Program-made: the position numbers and the translations under genes
From: CAVVSD01 sp963837655
GTDB taxonomy: Bacteria > Actinomycetota > Thermoleophilia > Solirubrobacterales > Solirubrobacteraceae
DNA: 64,000 bases
Assembly (NCBI GenBank): GCA_963837655.1
Contig: CAWIOK010000021.1
Coordinates: 558,001-622,000 of the forward strand
Reading direction: 5' to 3'
The notes under the pieces: model-generated
The model's input: only the letters and a program-made list of their open reading frames with translations
What the model was told of the DNA's origin: nothing
Database searches by the model: none
In this document: positions 19,311 to 28,375 of the stretch, piece by piece
Layout of the letters: every line of letters begins with the position of its first letter
How positions within the stretch are numbered: position 1 is the first letter of the stretch

Positions 19311-20450
19311 TCAGTCCAGGTGTGGCGCCACGATGGAACGAGGGCGCCGCGTGACCACCGCAGGCCCGTCGATGAGCCCGCGGTAGACGTCGACGAGATG
19401 CGTACCTGCACCCTCGGGCGTGAGCACCCCGGGGAGCGCAGCGGGCTCCGTGCGCTCGTCCTGCGCCTCGAGGATGGCGTCGGCGAGGGTCAGCGGCGAC
19501 GCCTGTGACGACAGCAGCGTCACGGCGCGCGGATCGATGAGACCGACGACCTCGACGTGCGCCGGGATGTCCGATGCGATGACCGGCGCGCCCGCGGACG
19601 CCGCCTCCAGCAACGGGGTCCCCGAGAGCGCGTCGTCGGCCATCGCGACGACGACCGTCGCCGTCCGCAGCCACCGGTGCAGCTCGTCGTCCTTGACCTC
19701 ACCCAGGAACCGGACGCGATCCGCCACGCCCAGGTCGTCCGCGCGCATCTGCAATGCCCTCCGCTCGGGGCCCCGGCCGATGACGACGAGCTCGAACGTC
19801 TCACCGAGGTCCGGGAGCGTGGAGATCACCCGGTCGATGCGCCGCCCCTGCTCGAGCGGGCCCAGGGCGACGATCACCGAGCGCCGCGACGGCAGCGGCT
19901 GGGCGGCAGCGATGGTGACGGCGTCCACCCACGGGGGCACGATCGCGATCCGCCCCGCGATCTCCGGCACTGCGCCGCGCAGCGCCGCCGCCTCGGCACG
20001 CGACGTGCAGGTCGCCAGGCTCGACGACGCGACCGCGCGCCGCGCGAGCTGGCGGTACGGATGGCGCGCGACACGACGCAGCCGCGTGGACGGGACGAGC
20101 GAGTAGTACGGCGAGAACACGAGCGGGCGGCGGGATCCGCGAGCGGGCAGCAGCGCCGGCAGCGCGCGGTAGCCGTGGGCATGGATGAGGTCGAACTCAG
20201 CGCCGTGGCGCTCGAGGTGGGACCACAGCTCACGCGACAGCGCGAAGTCGGTGCCGCCGGCGCGTGGCCGGAACGCGTGCACGGAGAGGCCTTCGTGCAG
20301 CGGACCGAGCTCGAGGCTGCGCGCCGGCGCGTGCAGGAGCACATCAGCGGTGCCGCCCGCCGCTGCGACCGCACGCGCGACCTCGTAGACGTGCCGGCCG
20401 AGAACGCCGGCCTGCGGCCCGTAGACCGGAGCGATCAGAGCGACCTTCAT
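19311..20450 (-). CDS. GT4-family glycosyltransferase
   Basis: The 379-residue GT-B enzyme has an N-terminal acceptor domain (MKVALIAPVYGPQAGVLGRH, FDLIHAHGYRALP) and a C-terminal donor domain with VVIGRGPERRAL and the E-x7-E-type segment SGTPLLEAASAGAPVIAS. It would transfer a sugar from a nucleotide sugar onto a lipid or glycan at the membrane face. It directly follows the GT2 gene (5-base gap), so the two probably act in one pathway, perhaps a glycolipid. Confidence 0.85.
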   Translation of the reverse strand: MKVALIAPVYGPQAGVLGRHVYEVARAVAAAGGTADVLLHAPARSLELGPLHEGLSVHAFRPRAGGTDFALSRELWSHLERHGAEFDLIHAHGYRALPALLPARGSRRPLVFSPYYSLVPSTRLRRVARHPYRQLARRAVASSSLATCTSRAEAAALRGAVPEIAGRIAIVPPWVDAVTIAAAQPLPSRRSVIVALGPLEQGRRIDRVISTLPDLGETFELVVIGRGPERRALQMRADDLGVADRVRFLGEVKDDELHRWLRTATVVVAMADDALSGTPLLEAASAGAPVIASDIPAHVEVVGLIDPRAVTLLSSQASPLTLADAILEAQDERTEPAALPGVLTPEGAGTHLVDVYRGLIDGPAVVTRRPRSIVAPHLD

Positions 20451-20455
20451 AGCGC

Positions 20456-21205
20456 TCAGCGGGCTGCGACGCGCCCGCCGCCGAGGCGGATGCGGTGCGA
20501 CTGTGCAAGGCGTTCGACCCCGATCGTGCGCAGCACGCGCAGACCGTCGCGGATCGCGTTCAGGTTGCTCTCGCCGCTCAGGCGCTCACGCTCGAAGCTC
20601 GGCACCTCATGGATCACGAGACCGGCCTTCGCGATGCGCACGTTGATGAGCGTCTCGACCTCGAAGCCATCGCAGTCGACGCGCATGTACGGCAGGCAGC
20701 GCGCCCAGAACGCGTTGTAGCCGTAGCAGAGGTCGGTGTAGCTCGTGCCGTACAGCGTGTTGACGAGCGCGTTGAGCCCGCGGTTGCCGAGGCGGCGCCC
20801 GACGGTGATGTCCGCGCTGTGGCCGCCCTGCGCGAAGCGCGAGCCCTTGACGAAGTCGGCACCGTTGACGAGCGCCGCGATGAACCGCGGCAGCTCGGCG
20901 GCGTCCGTGGAGCCGTCGGCGTCGATCATCGCGATGATCTCCCCGCTGCACGCCTCGAAGCCGGTGCGCAGCGCGTCGCCCTTGCCACGGCCGGCCTGAT
21001 CGAGGATCCGCACGCCGGGGCGCAGCTGGCGAGCGACGTCCTTCGTGCCGTCCGTGGAGTGACCGTCGACGACGATCACCTCGTGCAGGCCCGCAGGGAG
21101 CCGCGCGAAGACGTAGGGGAGGTTCTCCGCCTCGTTGAGCGTCGGGATGATCACGCTCACCGTGACGCCGAGCTCGCGAAGCGAGGGAACCTTCAGGGTT
21201 GACAT
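20456..21205 (-). CDS. GT2-family glycosyltransferase (dolichol-phosphate-mannose synthase-like)
   Basis: About 249 residues of a GT-A fold: VSVIIPTLNEAENLPYVFAR, VIVVDGHSTDGTKD, then IAMIDADGSTDAAELPRF with the DxD-type metal motif. Length and motifs fit enzymes that move mannose or glucose from a nucleotide sugar to polyprenyl phosphate, or that start glycolipids. The start is unclear. ATG 21205 sits just after a perfect hairpin and lacks a ribosome site; a GTG at about 21154 (MSVIIPTLNE) or an earlier frame opening at 21301 are alternatives. It is the first gene of a two-gene operon with the GT4 gene. Confidence 0.75.
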   Translation of the reverse strand: MSTLKVPSLRELGVTVSVIIPTLNEAENLPYVFARLPAGLHEVIVVDGHSTDGTKDVARQLRPGVRILDQAGRGKGDALRTGFEACSGEIIAMIDADGSTDAAELPRFIAALVNGADFVKGSRFAQGGHSADITVGRRLGNRGLNALVNTLYGTSYTDLCYGYNAFWARCLPYMRVDCDGFEVETLINVRIAKAGLVIHEVPSFERERLSGESNLNAIRDGLRVLRTIGVERLAQSHRIRLGGGRVAAR

Positions 21206-21206
21206 G

Positions 21207-21223
21207 TCCGTTCGAGGAACGGA
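21207..21223. promoter_or_regulatory. Inverted repeat directly before the GT2 start codon
   Basis: TCCGTTC-GAG-GAACGGA is a perfect 7-bp dyad ending one base from the proposed ATG. It could be a DNA operator or an RNA hairpin limiting translation. The rest of 21224-21452 has no gene that I can support. It is less GC-rich than its surroundings and should hold the promoter of the GT2-GT4 operon. Confidence 0.4.
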
Positions 21224-21452
21224 GGTATCAGCATCAGTGCGGGACTGTCCGGTCTCGGCAGACAAGTCGATCTCCCAGGGGGTGGACCGGGCACGCTGCA
21301 TCCGCAGTCATCCGAACGGCGGACTTCGCACAGCGATAGCCAGAAAAACTGCAGGCCAAGCGTACGTGGATGACGAAAAGTTGTGTAGGAGACAAACCGG
21401 GATCTGGACGAATGTCCGATCTTCGGGCCCTCGGCTTGTGTGAAGCGTCCCC

Positions 21453-22115
21453 TCAGTCGATGAGTCGCCGCGTCGTCGCCCAGCGCGACAGCTCGTGCCG
21501 GTTGGAGAGCTGCAGCTTGCGCAGGACCGCCGACACGTGGGCCTCGACGGTCTTCGTCGAGATGCCCAGGCGGAGGGCGATCTCCTTGTACATGTAGCCC
21601 CGCGCGATGTGCTGGAGCACCTCGCGCTCACGCACGGTGAGCTGCTCGAGCTCCGGGTCCGGCTCGGTCGACACCGGGGCCGGCGGCGATGCGGGCGCAC
21701 CGGCGAACGCATCGAGGACGAACCCGGCCAGACGCGGCGAGAAGACCGCGTCGCCGTCGTGCACGCGGTGCACGGCGTCGGCGAGGTCGCCCACGGCGAT
21801 GGACTTCGTGACGTAGCCGCGGGCGCCGGCGCGGATCACGGCGATGACGTCCTCCGCGGCGTCGGAGACGCTCAGCGCGAGGAACCGCACGGCCGGGTGG
21901 TCGGGCGCGATCGCCGTGATGACGTCGGCGCCGCTGCCGTCGGGCAGATGCACGTCGAGGAGCACGACGTCGGGCTCGCTGGCGGCGATCACCTCCACGG
22001 CCTCGGCGACGGACGCCGCGTCGCCCACGATGTCGACGCGTCCCTCCAGCTCTGCCCGTACCCCGGAGCGGAACAGCGCGTGGTCGTCGACCACGACGAC
22101 GCGCGGGCCGGTCAC
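21453..22115 (-). CDS. NarL/LiaR-type response regulator
   Basis: The 220-residue regulator has a receiver domain (VVVVDDHALFRSG at the start, phosphoacceptor Asp 54 in VVLLDVHLP, the Thr/Lys switch in GYVTKSIAVGD). A C-terminal LuxR helix-turn-helix follows (LTVREREVLQHIARGYMYKE ... ISTKTVEAHVSAVLRKLQL, about 155-215). Its start overlaps the histidine kinase stop by ATGA, so the two form a two-component pair. By analogy with LiaR and VraR it should control envelope-stress genes. The nearby inverted repeat at 24755-24788 is a candidate binding site. Confidence 0.9.
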   Translation of the reverse strand: MTGPRVVVVDDHALFRSGVRAELEGRVDIVGDAASVAEAVEVIAASEPDVVLLDVHLPDGSGADVITAIAPDHPAVRFLALSVSDAAEDVIAVIRAGARGYVTKSIAVGDLADAVHRVHDGDAVFSPRLAGFVLDAFAGAPASPPAPVSTEPDPELEQLTVREREVLQHIARGYMYKEIALRLGISTKTVEAHVSAVLRKLQLSNRHELSRWATTRRLID

Positions 22116-23338
22116 GGCGTGCGCTCCAGGACCAGCTCGACCTCCGTGCCCGCGCCGGGGGCGGCGGTCACCGTCGCGCGCCCCCCGTGGCGGGCCATGC
22201 GCCCGACGACGGACTCGCGCAGGCCGCGCCGGTCGGCCGGGACGGCGTCGGGATCGAAGCCCGGCCCGCGGTCGCGGACGAACACCTGCAGCGCGTCGTC
22301 GGTCGCCTCCGCGTAGACGGCCACCGGCGACCCCCCGCCGAACTTCGCCGCGTTCACCATCGCCTCGCGCGTCGCCGCGACCAGCGCCTCGCCTGCGACG
22401 TCGAGGTCGGCGTCACCGACCGCGATGACGTCGACGGGCACGCGGTGGCGCGCCTCGACGTCCGCGGCGGCGGCCTCGAGCGCCGCGGCCAGGCTGCGCT
22501 CGCCCTCCGACGGGGAGCGTCCGGCCAGCCAGGCGCGCAGCTCGCGCTCCTGCGCCCGCGCCAGCGCGGCGACCTCGCGCGGATCATCAGCCCGCTTCTG
22601 CATGAGGGCGAGCGTCTGCAGGACGGAGTCGTGCAGGTGCGCCGCGAGCTCGGCGCGCTCCTGCGAGCGGATCCTCTCGGCGCGCTCCACGGTGAGCGAA
22701 CGCGCCATGCGCAGCGTCCACGGCGCGAAGATGAGCGCAAGGACGGCCGTGACCACGAGCGCGGCGAGCACCACGTCGCGTGCTGCGCTCAGCGATCCCG
22801 TCGCCTGCAGGAACACGAGCCCTGCAGCGACCAGCAGCGCGGCGCCGAGGCCCTGGCGGGAGACGTTGGCGACGCGCTCGGCCTGCTCGACCGGCGGGGA
22901 CACCGCGGCCACGGGCGCCTCCGAGGACGTGGTCGCCGGGCGGGCGCCGATGCCGCCGCGCCACAACAGCGCGACGCCGCCCGCGACCAGCGCGAGCGGC
23001 CAGCTGACGGCGTCGGAGATCCAGAGGCCCATCCCCCGCAACGCCAGCATGGCGCTGACCGCGAGGAGCCCGACGCCGAGCGCCACCTCAACGGCGCTGC
23101 GCCGCGATCGGCCCAGGCCGCGCGTCGAGCTGTCGCCGGGCATCGCGGCCCAGCCGAGGAGGTACAGCGGAACACCGATCCCTCCCGCCAGCGCCAGGAC
23201 GAGCGCGGCGATGCGGATCGGCAGCGGCTCGACCCCGAGCCGCCGCGCGATCCCGGCGCAGACGCCTCCGAGCACGCCGCGCTCGCCGTCCCGCTGGAGC
23301 GGCGGGGCCGGGACGTGCTCGGGATGGGCGGCGGTCAC
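22112..23338 (-). CDS. PspC-domain sensor histidine kinase (LiaS-like)
   Basis: The 408-residue membrane kinase begins with a PspC domain (VLGGVCAGIARRLGVEPLPI, residues 20-80). Several transmembrane helices follow, then a HisKA_3 dimerisation helix with the phospho-His in AELAAHLHDSVLQTLALMQ, and a HATPase domain (REAMVNAAKFGG as N box, VRDRGPGFD as G1). The start is GTG, 15 bases after the stop of the 81-residue gene. It is paired with the NarL-type regulator. PspC-kinases occur in actinobacteria and are thought to sense membrane damage. Confidence 0.88.
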   Translation of the reverse strand: MTAAHPEHVPAPPLQRDGERGVLGGVCAGIARRLGVEPLPIRIAALVLALAGGIGVPLYLLGWAAMPGDSSTRGLGRSRRSAVEVALGVGLLAVSAMLALRGMGLWISDAVSWPLALVAGGVALLWRGGIGARPATTSSEAPVAAVSPPVEQAERVANVSRQGLGAALLVAAGLVFLQATGSLSAARDVVLAALVVTAVLALIFAPWTLRMARSLTVERAERIRSQERAELAAHLHDSVLQTLALMQKRADDPREVAALARAQERELRAWLAGRSPSEGERSLAAALEAAAADVEARHRVPVDVIAVGDADLDVAGEALVAATREAMVNAAKFGGGSPVAVYAEATDDALQVFVRDRGPGFDPDAVPADRRGLRESVVGRMARHGGRATVTAAPGAGTEVELVLERTP

Positions 23339-23353
23339 GAGGGACAGGATGGC

Positions 23354-23599
23354 CTACTCGGACGTCTCGGCGGCCGCGCCGCCCTCCAGGCCGCGGGCGA
23401 GGAGCACCCCGCCCACCGCCGCGCAGGCCAGCGGGGCCAGCGCGGCGAACCGGAGGTTCAGCGCATCGAGCACGTCGAGCAGGACCAGCGCGCCGATCAC
23501 GGCGACCGCGATCCCGCCCACCAGGGCGACCACGTCGACCCTAGCCTTGGACGCCCGGGTCGCCGATGCAGGCGTTGTCGCCTGTGTCGCTGCGGTCAT
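23354..23599 (-). CDS. Small two-helix membrane protein
   Basis: The 81-residue protein has a short Thr/Ala-rich N-terminus and two hydrophobic segments (VVALVGGIAVAVIGALVLLD and LAPLACAAVGGVLLARGL), with no recognised domain. The ATG has GGAGG at the right distance, so it is probably translated although its first 59 bases overlap the end of the preceding LiaF-like gene. It lies between that gene and the sensor kinase and likely works with them in the membrane. Confidence 0.65.
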   Translation of the reverse strand: MTAATQATTPASATRASKARVDVVALVGGIAVAVIGALVLLDVLDALNLRFAALAPLACAAVGGVLLARGLEGGAAAETSE

Positions 23600-24709
23600 G
23601 GTTCCTCCAGTCTTGGTCGTTCCAGTGGTTGTCGTCCCAGCCGTCCGTGGGCTCGTGGTCGATCGTCAGGGCGCCCAGTCCGACGTCGCCGGTCACGACG
23701 ACCCGGGGGGTTCCGGCCGGCGCGCGGCCGTCCTCGAAGCGATCGACGTCGATGCCGCCGCTGCCGTGGCCGAAGACGTCGAACCCGCCGATCCCGGCGT
23801 GGAGGTCGCCGGCGACGCAGGTGCCGTCAGGCACGAGGATCTCCGCGTGGCCGGCGCCGATCTCGACGTCGATGCGCTGCTCGCCGGTGAGCTGCGCGTT
23901 GCGCAGGTCGACCACGAGATGGCCGGCGCCGAGCTCGTAGTGCGGGCGGATCGCGGCCTGTGAGGCCGGCCGGTAGATCCTCTCGCCGGTGGATCCCCGA
24001 CGTCCTGCACACCGGCGGCGACCGCCGTGCCGGCGCCCAGTCCGAGGGCCAGCGCTGGGACGATGAGCCACCGCAGTGGACGGACGAACGCACTCGCGAC
24101 GAGGGTGAGGCCCGCGCCGAGCACGACGGCGGCCACGATGACGCCACCACCGCCCGCGATGGCCGCGGCACCAGCGAGGAAGAGCAGGCCCGAGACGATC
24201 AGGATCGTGATCCCGAGCAGAATGCCGAGCAGGACGCTGCGGCCGGTCCGCTCGGCGGGGATGCCCGTCACGAACCACCAGACTGCGAGCCCGATGAGCG
24301 CGATGAGCGCGAACGGCACGGCGAACCAGCCGACGACGAAGCCGCCGGGGATGGCGATGCAGACCAGCGCCACCAGCGCGGCGACCCCGCCGATCGTCGC
24401 GGCGCGCGAACGCGGCGGCAGCGTCGTCTGGCCCGCCTGCAGCGGCGCGTCCGGGACCAGCAGCCAGGCGGCGACGTAGAGCAGCAGGCCGGCGCCGCCG
24501 GTGATGACCACCAGCAGGCCGATGCCGAAGCGAACGAGCAGCGGGTCGAGGCCGAGGTGCTCGGCCAGCCCGCCGCCGACACCGGCCAGGATGCGGTCGG
24601 TGCGCGAGCGGGTCAGGCGTCTGGGCTGCGGCGGGGGCTGCGGCGGAGGTGTTGCAGCGACCGGCTCGGTGGGGTCCTGGTCGCCAGGGTTGGGGGGCGG
24701 CGTTTCCAT
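23541..24709 (-). CDS. PspC-domain LiaF-like membrane protein (apparent frameshift)
   Basis: Two frames make one protein. The N-terminal part from ATG 24709 (METPPPNPGDQ) gives a Pro-rich tail, a PspC domain (RILAGVGGGLAEHLGLDPLL) and about five membrane helices, down to VAAGVQDVG. The C-terminal part, in the -1/+2 frame and ending at 23541, gives a beta-rich LiaF/DUF2154-like domain (YELGAGHLVVDLRNAQLTG, IEIGAGHAEILVPDG-like). They join at a run of four C at 23995-23998 on the + strand; one extra C would restore the frame as DVG-GSTGERIYRPAS. A real mutation or a base-calling error are both possible. LiaF proteins inhibit the LiaS kinase. Confidence 0.65.
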
Positions 24710-24754
24710 GGCGATGATCGTCGCGCCGCGATGCCGCCGGCGCCATCGGGAATC

Positions 24755-24788
24755 TCCCCTAGGGAACGACCCTCGCAGACGTAGGGGA
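24755..24788. promoter_or_regulatory. Inverted repeat in the LiaF-like / muralytic divergent promoter
   Basis: TCCCCTA (24755-24761) and TAGGGGA (24782-24788) form a perfect 7-bp inverted repeat with a 20-base spacer, inside the 87-base gap between the divergent genes. The spacing fits a dimeric NarL-type regulator such as the one encoded in this operon. No biochemical support; inference only. Confidence 0.4.
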
Positions 24789-24796
24789 CACCGCAT

Positions 24797-26269
24797 GTGG
24801 CAGCCTGGGGTCTCGTGCCGTTCCCCTGGCGCCGTCTCCTCGCGATCGTCCTCGTCGCGCTGACCGCCGTCGTCGTCGCCGCCGCGCTCGCCCGCGTGCT
24901 GCGCCACGACGACGCGCCGGCCGCACGGCTCGTGCCGGGCAGCGGACAGGCGCCCGGATCTGGCGCCGACGTCGTCGACCCGCTCGCCTGGCGCGAGGGA
25001 TCCTCGGCCGCGTTCGCGGCGGACGCCGCGCGGGGCCTGGCCCATCCGCTGTACGCCCAGAGCCCCGGCGGGGTCGTGGCCACGGCCCGCCGCGTCGACC
25101 GCTACCGGCCCGTGATCGAGACCGTGGCCGGGAGGTCCGGCCTGGATCCCGACACGATCGAGGCGATGGTGTTCCTGGAGAGCGCGGGCCGGCCCGACGC
25201 CGCCGCGGACCCCAAGCTCCAGGGCGCTGTCGGCCTCACGCAGATCCTGGCCGAGACGGGGCGCAACCTGCTCGGCATGAAGGTCGACCCCGCGGGGGCG
25301 CTACGCATCGGGCGCTCGATCCGGCGCAACGAGGCCCGCAACCGCGACGCGGTGGTCGAGCGGCTCAAGGCGCGGCGGCGGGCGATCGACCAGCGCTTCG
25401 ACCCGGTGGCCTCACTGCGAGCGACCGCCCGCTACCTGACCCTGGCCAAGCGCGAGCTCGGGCGCGACGACCTCGCCGTCGTCAGCTACCACATGGGCAT
25501 CGGCAACCTGCAGAACGTGCTGCGCGACTACGGCGCCGACGACGTGCCCTACGCGCAGCTCTACTTCGACTCGACGCCGCTGCACCACCCGGCCGCCTGG
25601 TCGCGCCTGTCCTCCTTCGGCGACGACTCCTCGACGTACCTGTGGCGCGTGGAGGCCGCGCGGGACATCATGCGCCGCTGGCGCGAGGACCCCGCGGCGC
25701 TGGACCGCCTCGACGTGCGCCAGACCGCGAAGGCGTCGGCGGAGGAGGTGCTGCACCCGCGGGCCACGAGCGAGGTCTTCGACGGTCCGGGCGACGTCCA
25801 GGACGCCGAGGACGACGGCGCGCTCGTCGCCGTGCCCGCCGGGCAGCTCGCGGCCGCCGGCATCGCGATCGACCCCGGCATGGGCGAGCTCGCCGAGCGG
25901 CTGGACCGCAAGCGCTCGCTGTATCGCGCCCTGCGGCCGGAGGCGCTCGCGATGCTCGAGTACCTGGGGCGGGGCACCAAGGCCATCTCGGGCACCGGCC
26001 CGCTCGTCGTCACGAGCACGGTGCGCGACACTCGCTACCAGCGCATCCTGGCCTCGGAGAACATCGAGGCCACGCACGCCTACAGCCTGCACACCACGGG
26101 CTTCACGTTCGACATCGAGCGCGACTACGCGTCGGGCAGCCAGGCGCGCGCCTTCCAGTTCCTCCTGGACCGGCTGACCACACTGGACCTCATCGCCTGG
26201 GTGCGCGAGCCGGCCGCGATCCACATCACGGTGTCGGCCCGCGCCAAGCAGGCGCTGAAGGTCCCCTAG
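24797..26269 (+). CDS. Secreted lytic transglycosylase fused to an M15/DUF5715-like domain
   Basis: The 490-residue protein has an N-terminal signal anchor (LLAIVLVALTAVVVAAALARV). A SLT-type lysozyme domain follows with the catalytic Glu in AMVFLESAGRPDAA near residue 130 and GAVGLTQILAETG. The C-terminal part, from about 380, has VTSTVRDTRYQRIL, HTTGFTFDIERD and IHITVSARAK. These resemble DUF5715 and M15-like peptidoglycan peptidases (His, Asp, His). It would cut peptidoglycan outside the cell. Starts at GTG 24797 or GTG 24815 are both plausible. It is divergent from the LiaFSR-like operon and may be its target. Confidence 0.75.
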   Translation: MAAWGLVPFPWRRLLAIVLVALTAVVVAAALARVLRHDDAPAARLVPGSGQAPGSGADVVDPLAWREGSSAAFAADAARGLAHPLYAQSPGGVVATARRVDRYRPVIETVAGRSGLDPDTIEAMVFLESAGRPDAAADPKLQGAVGLTQILAETGRNLLGMKVDPAGALRIGRSIRRNEARNRDAVVERLKARRRAIDQRFDPVASLRATARYLTLAKRELGRDDLAVVSYHMGIGNLQNVLRDYGADDVPYAQLYFDSTPLHHPAAWSRLSSFGDDSSTYLWRVEAARDIMRRWREDPAALDRLDVRQTAKASAEEVLHPRATSEVFDGPGDVQDAEDDGALVAVPAGQLAAAGIAIDPGMGELAERLDRKRSLYRALRPEALAMLEYLGRGTKAISGTGPLVVTSTVRDTRYQRILASENIEATHAYSLHTTGFTFDIERDYASGSQARAFQFLLDRLTTLDLIAWVREPAAIHITVSARAKQALKVP

Positions 26270-26276
26270 TCGCCCA

Positions 26277-26303
26277 GGAGAACGGCGCTCTGCGCCGTTC
26301 TCC
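26277..26303. terminator. Strong 12-bp stem-loop between convergent genes
   Basis: GGAGAACGGCGC and GCGCCGTTCTCC pair perfectly around a TCT loop, eight bases after the stop of the transglycosylase gene. It can serve as a terminator for both strands. Confidence 0.8.
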
Positions 26304-26305
26304 AA

Positions 26306-26326
26306 ACGAATGACGAAGTCATTCGT
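26306..26326 (-). terminator. Transketolase stop-codon hairpin
   Basis: ACGAATGAC-GAA-GTCATTCGT is a perfect 9-bp hairpin. Read on the minus strand it contains the TGA stop of the transketolase gene and is followed by TTT, so it looks like a terminator. Confidence 0.6.
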
Positions 26327-28323
26327 CCTCTTCGAGGTCGTCCAGCAGGTCGCGCACGACCTGGGCGACGTGCGACGGCGTGAAGCCGAAGCGCTCGAGC
26401 ACCTCGGGTCCGGGTGCCGAGGCGCCGAAGCGCTCGATCGAGACGTGCTCGTCCGCCCAGCGCTCCCAGCCCATCGAGATCGCCGCCTCGACCGAGACGG
26501 TCGGCAGGTCCTCGGGGAGCACGTCGTCCTGGTAGTCCTCGTCCTGCTGCTCGAACAGCTCCCAGCTCGGCATGGAGACCACGCGGACGGGGAAGTCGAG
26601 CAGGTCGGCCGCCTCCAGCGCGACCCAGACCTCCGAGCCCGTCGCCACGATGACGACCTCGGGATCGTCGTCGTCGCGCAGGATGTAGGCGCCCTTCCCG
26701 ACGCCGGCCGCGGAGCCGAGGACGCCGCGATCGAGGACCGGCAGGTCCTGCCGCGACAGGATGAGCGCGGCGGGACCCTCGAGATCGGAGATGATCGTGC
26801 GCCAGGCCTCGGCCGTCTCCCCCGCGTCGGCGGGCCGCAGCACGACGAGCCCGGGGATCGCCCGCAGCGCGGCCAGGTGCTCGACGGGCTGGTGCGTCGG
26901 GCCGTCCTCGCCGAGGGCGACGGAGTCGTGGGTCCACACCCACACGGTGGGCAGCCCGGTCAGCGCCCCGAGCCGCACGGAGCCGCGCATGTAGTCGGAG
27001 AACTGCAGGAACGTCGAGCCGTAGGGCCGGACGATGCCGCCGTGCGCCGCCAGGCCGTTGACCGTGCCGGCCATGCCGTGCTCACGCACGCCGAAGAAGA
27101 CGTTGCGGCCCGCGTGCTCGCGGGTGAACCGGTCCTCGTCGGGGAACTCCGTCTTGGTCGACTCGCTGAGGTCGGCGGCGCCGCCGACCATCGTCGGGAC
27201 GGTGTTCTCGAACGCGGCCATGACCTGCTGGCCGGCCGAGCGCGTCGAGATCTTGTCCTTGTCCCACATCGTGGGCAGCGACGCCTCGAAGCCAGGCATC
27301 GGCTCGCCGCGCCACGCGGCGTCCCACTCGGCAGCACGGTCCTCGTCGGCGTCGCGCCAGGCGAGGTAGCGCTCGGTCCACTCCGCGTGCAGCGCCGCGC
27401 CCTTCTCGACGGCGCTGAACGCCTCGTAGACCCCGTCGGGCACGAGGAAGTGCGCGTCGGGGTCCCACCCCAGCGCCTCCTTGGTGGCGCGGACCTCGTC
27501 CTCCCCGAGCGCCGAGCCGTGCGCCTTGCTCGTGCCCATCTTGTTCGGCGAGGGCCAGCCGATGACCGTCTTGACCCGGATGAGCGAGGGTCGCTCCTCC
27601 TCGTCCTGCGCCGCCTTGATCGCGGCCCGCAGCTCCTCGAGGTCGTTGACGTCCTCGACGGACTGCACGTGCCAGCGGTACGCCTCGAAGCGTCCGGTGA
27701 CGTCCTCGCTGTCGAAGCTCAGCGATGTCGGGCCGTCGAGCGAGATCGCGTTGTCGTCGTACATGTAGACCATGCGCCCGAGCCCGAGCTTGCCCGCGAG
27801 CGAGGCCGCCTCCGATGCGATGCCCTCCATGAGGTCGCCGTCGGAGCAGATCACGTAGGTGCGGTGGTCCTGGACCTCGGCGCCGTAGCGCTCGCGCAGG
27901 AAGCGCTCCGCCATCGCCATGCCGACGCCGTTGGCGAAGCCCTGACCGAGCGGTCCCGTGGTGACCTCGACGCCCGGCGTCACGTGCACGCGATCGCGCT
28001 CGGGATGCCCCGGCGTGATCGACCCCCACTGGCGGAACTGCTTGATGTCGTCCAGCGAGATCTCGTAGCCGGACAGATGCAGCGCGGAGTACAGCCACAT
28101 CGAGCCGTGGCCGGCGCTGAGCACGAACCGGTCGCGGTCCGGCCACGTCGGAATCCTTGGGGTCGTGGTTCAGGACCTCGCGATACAGGAGGTATGCGAG
28201 CGGCGCCATCGCCATCGGCATCCCGGGGTGGCCGGAGTTCGCCTTCTGCACGGCGTCCATGGCGAGCGTGCGGACGGTGTCGATCGCCAGGCGCTCGAGA
28301 TCGGTGGCGGGAGGGGCGGTCAT
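26319..28323 (-). CDS. tkt: Transketolase (apparent frameshift near the N-terminus)
   Basis: The first 60 codons from ATG 28323 give the normal N-terminus (LAMDAVQKANSGHPGMPMAM, LYREVLNHDPKD). The remaining 600 codons are in another frame: VLSAGHGSMWLYSALHLSGY, the thiamine-diphosphate motif ICSDGDLMEGIASEAASLAG, FFGVREHGMAGTVNGLAAHG and a C-terminal domain ending at 26319. The break is at GGAATCC, 28150-28156. Removing one A gives PKDPTWPDRDRFVLSAG, as in other transketolases. The enzyme moves two-carbon units in the pentose phosphate pathway and is normally essential, so a sequence error or recent mutation is likely. Full length would be about 668 residues. Confidence 0.85.
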
Positions 28324-28358
28324 GCCGTGGAGTATCCCCGCTCGGCGCCAGAATCTGT

Positions 28359-28375
28359 GTGACCTGTCAGGTCAC
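28359..28375. terminator. Palindrome over the nicotinamidase stop codon
   Basis: GTGACCT-GTC-AGGTCAC is a perfect 7-bp dyad containing the stop of the nicotinamidase gene (28367-28369), 36 bases before the transketolase start. It may be a weak terminator or an operator of tkt. Confidence 0.45.

Noticed and set aside
23991..28156. Idea that both frameshifts arise at GGATCC sites (restriction or methylation artefact)
   Set aside because: Both lie at or near GGATCC-like sequence, but several other GGATCC sites in intact genes show no indel, so two cases prove nothing.
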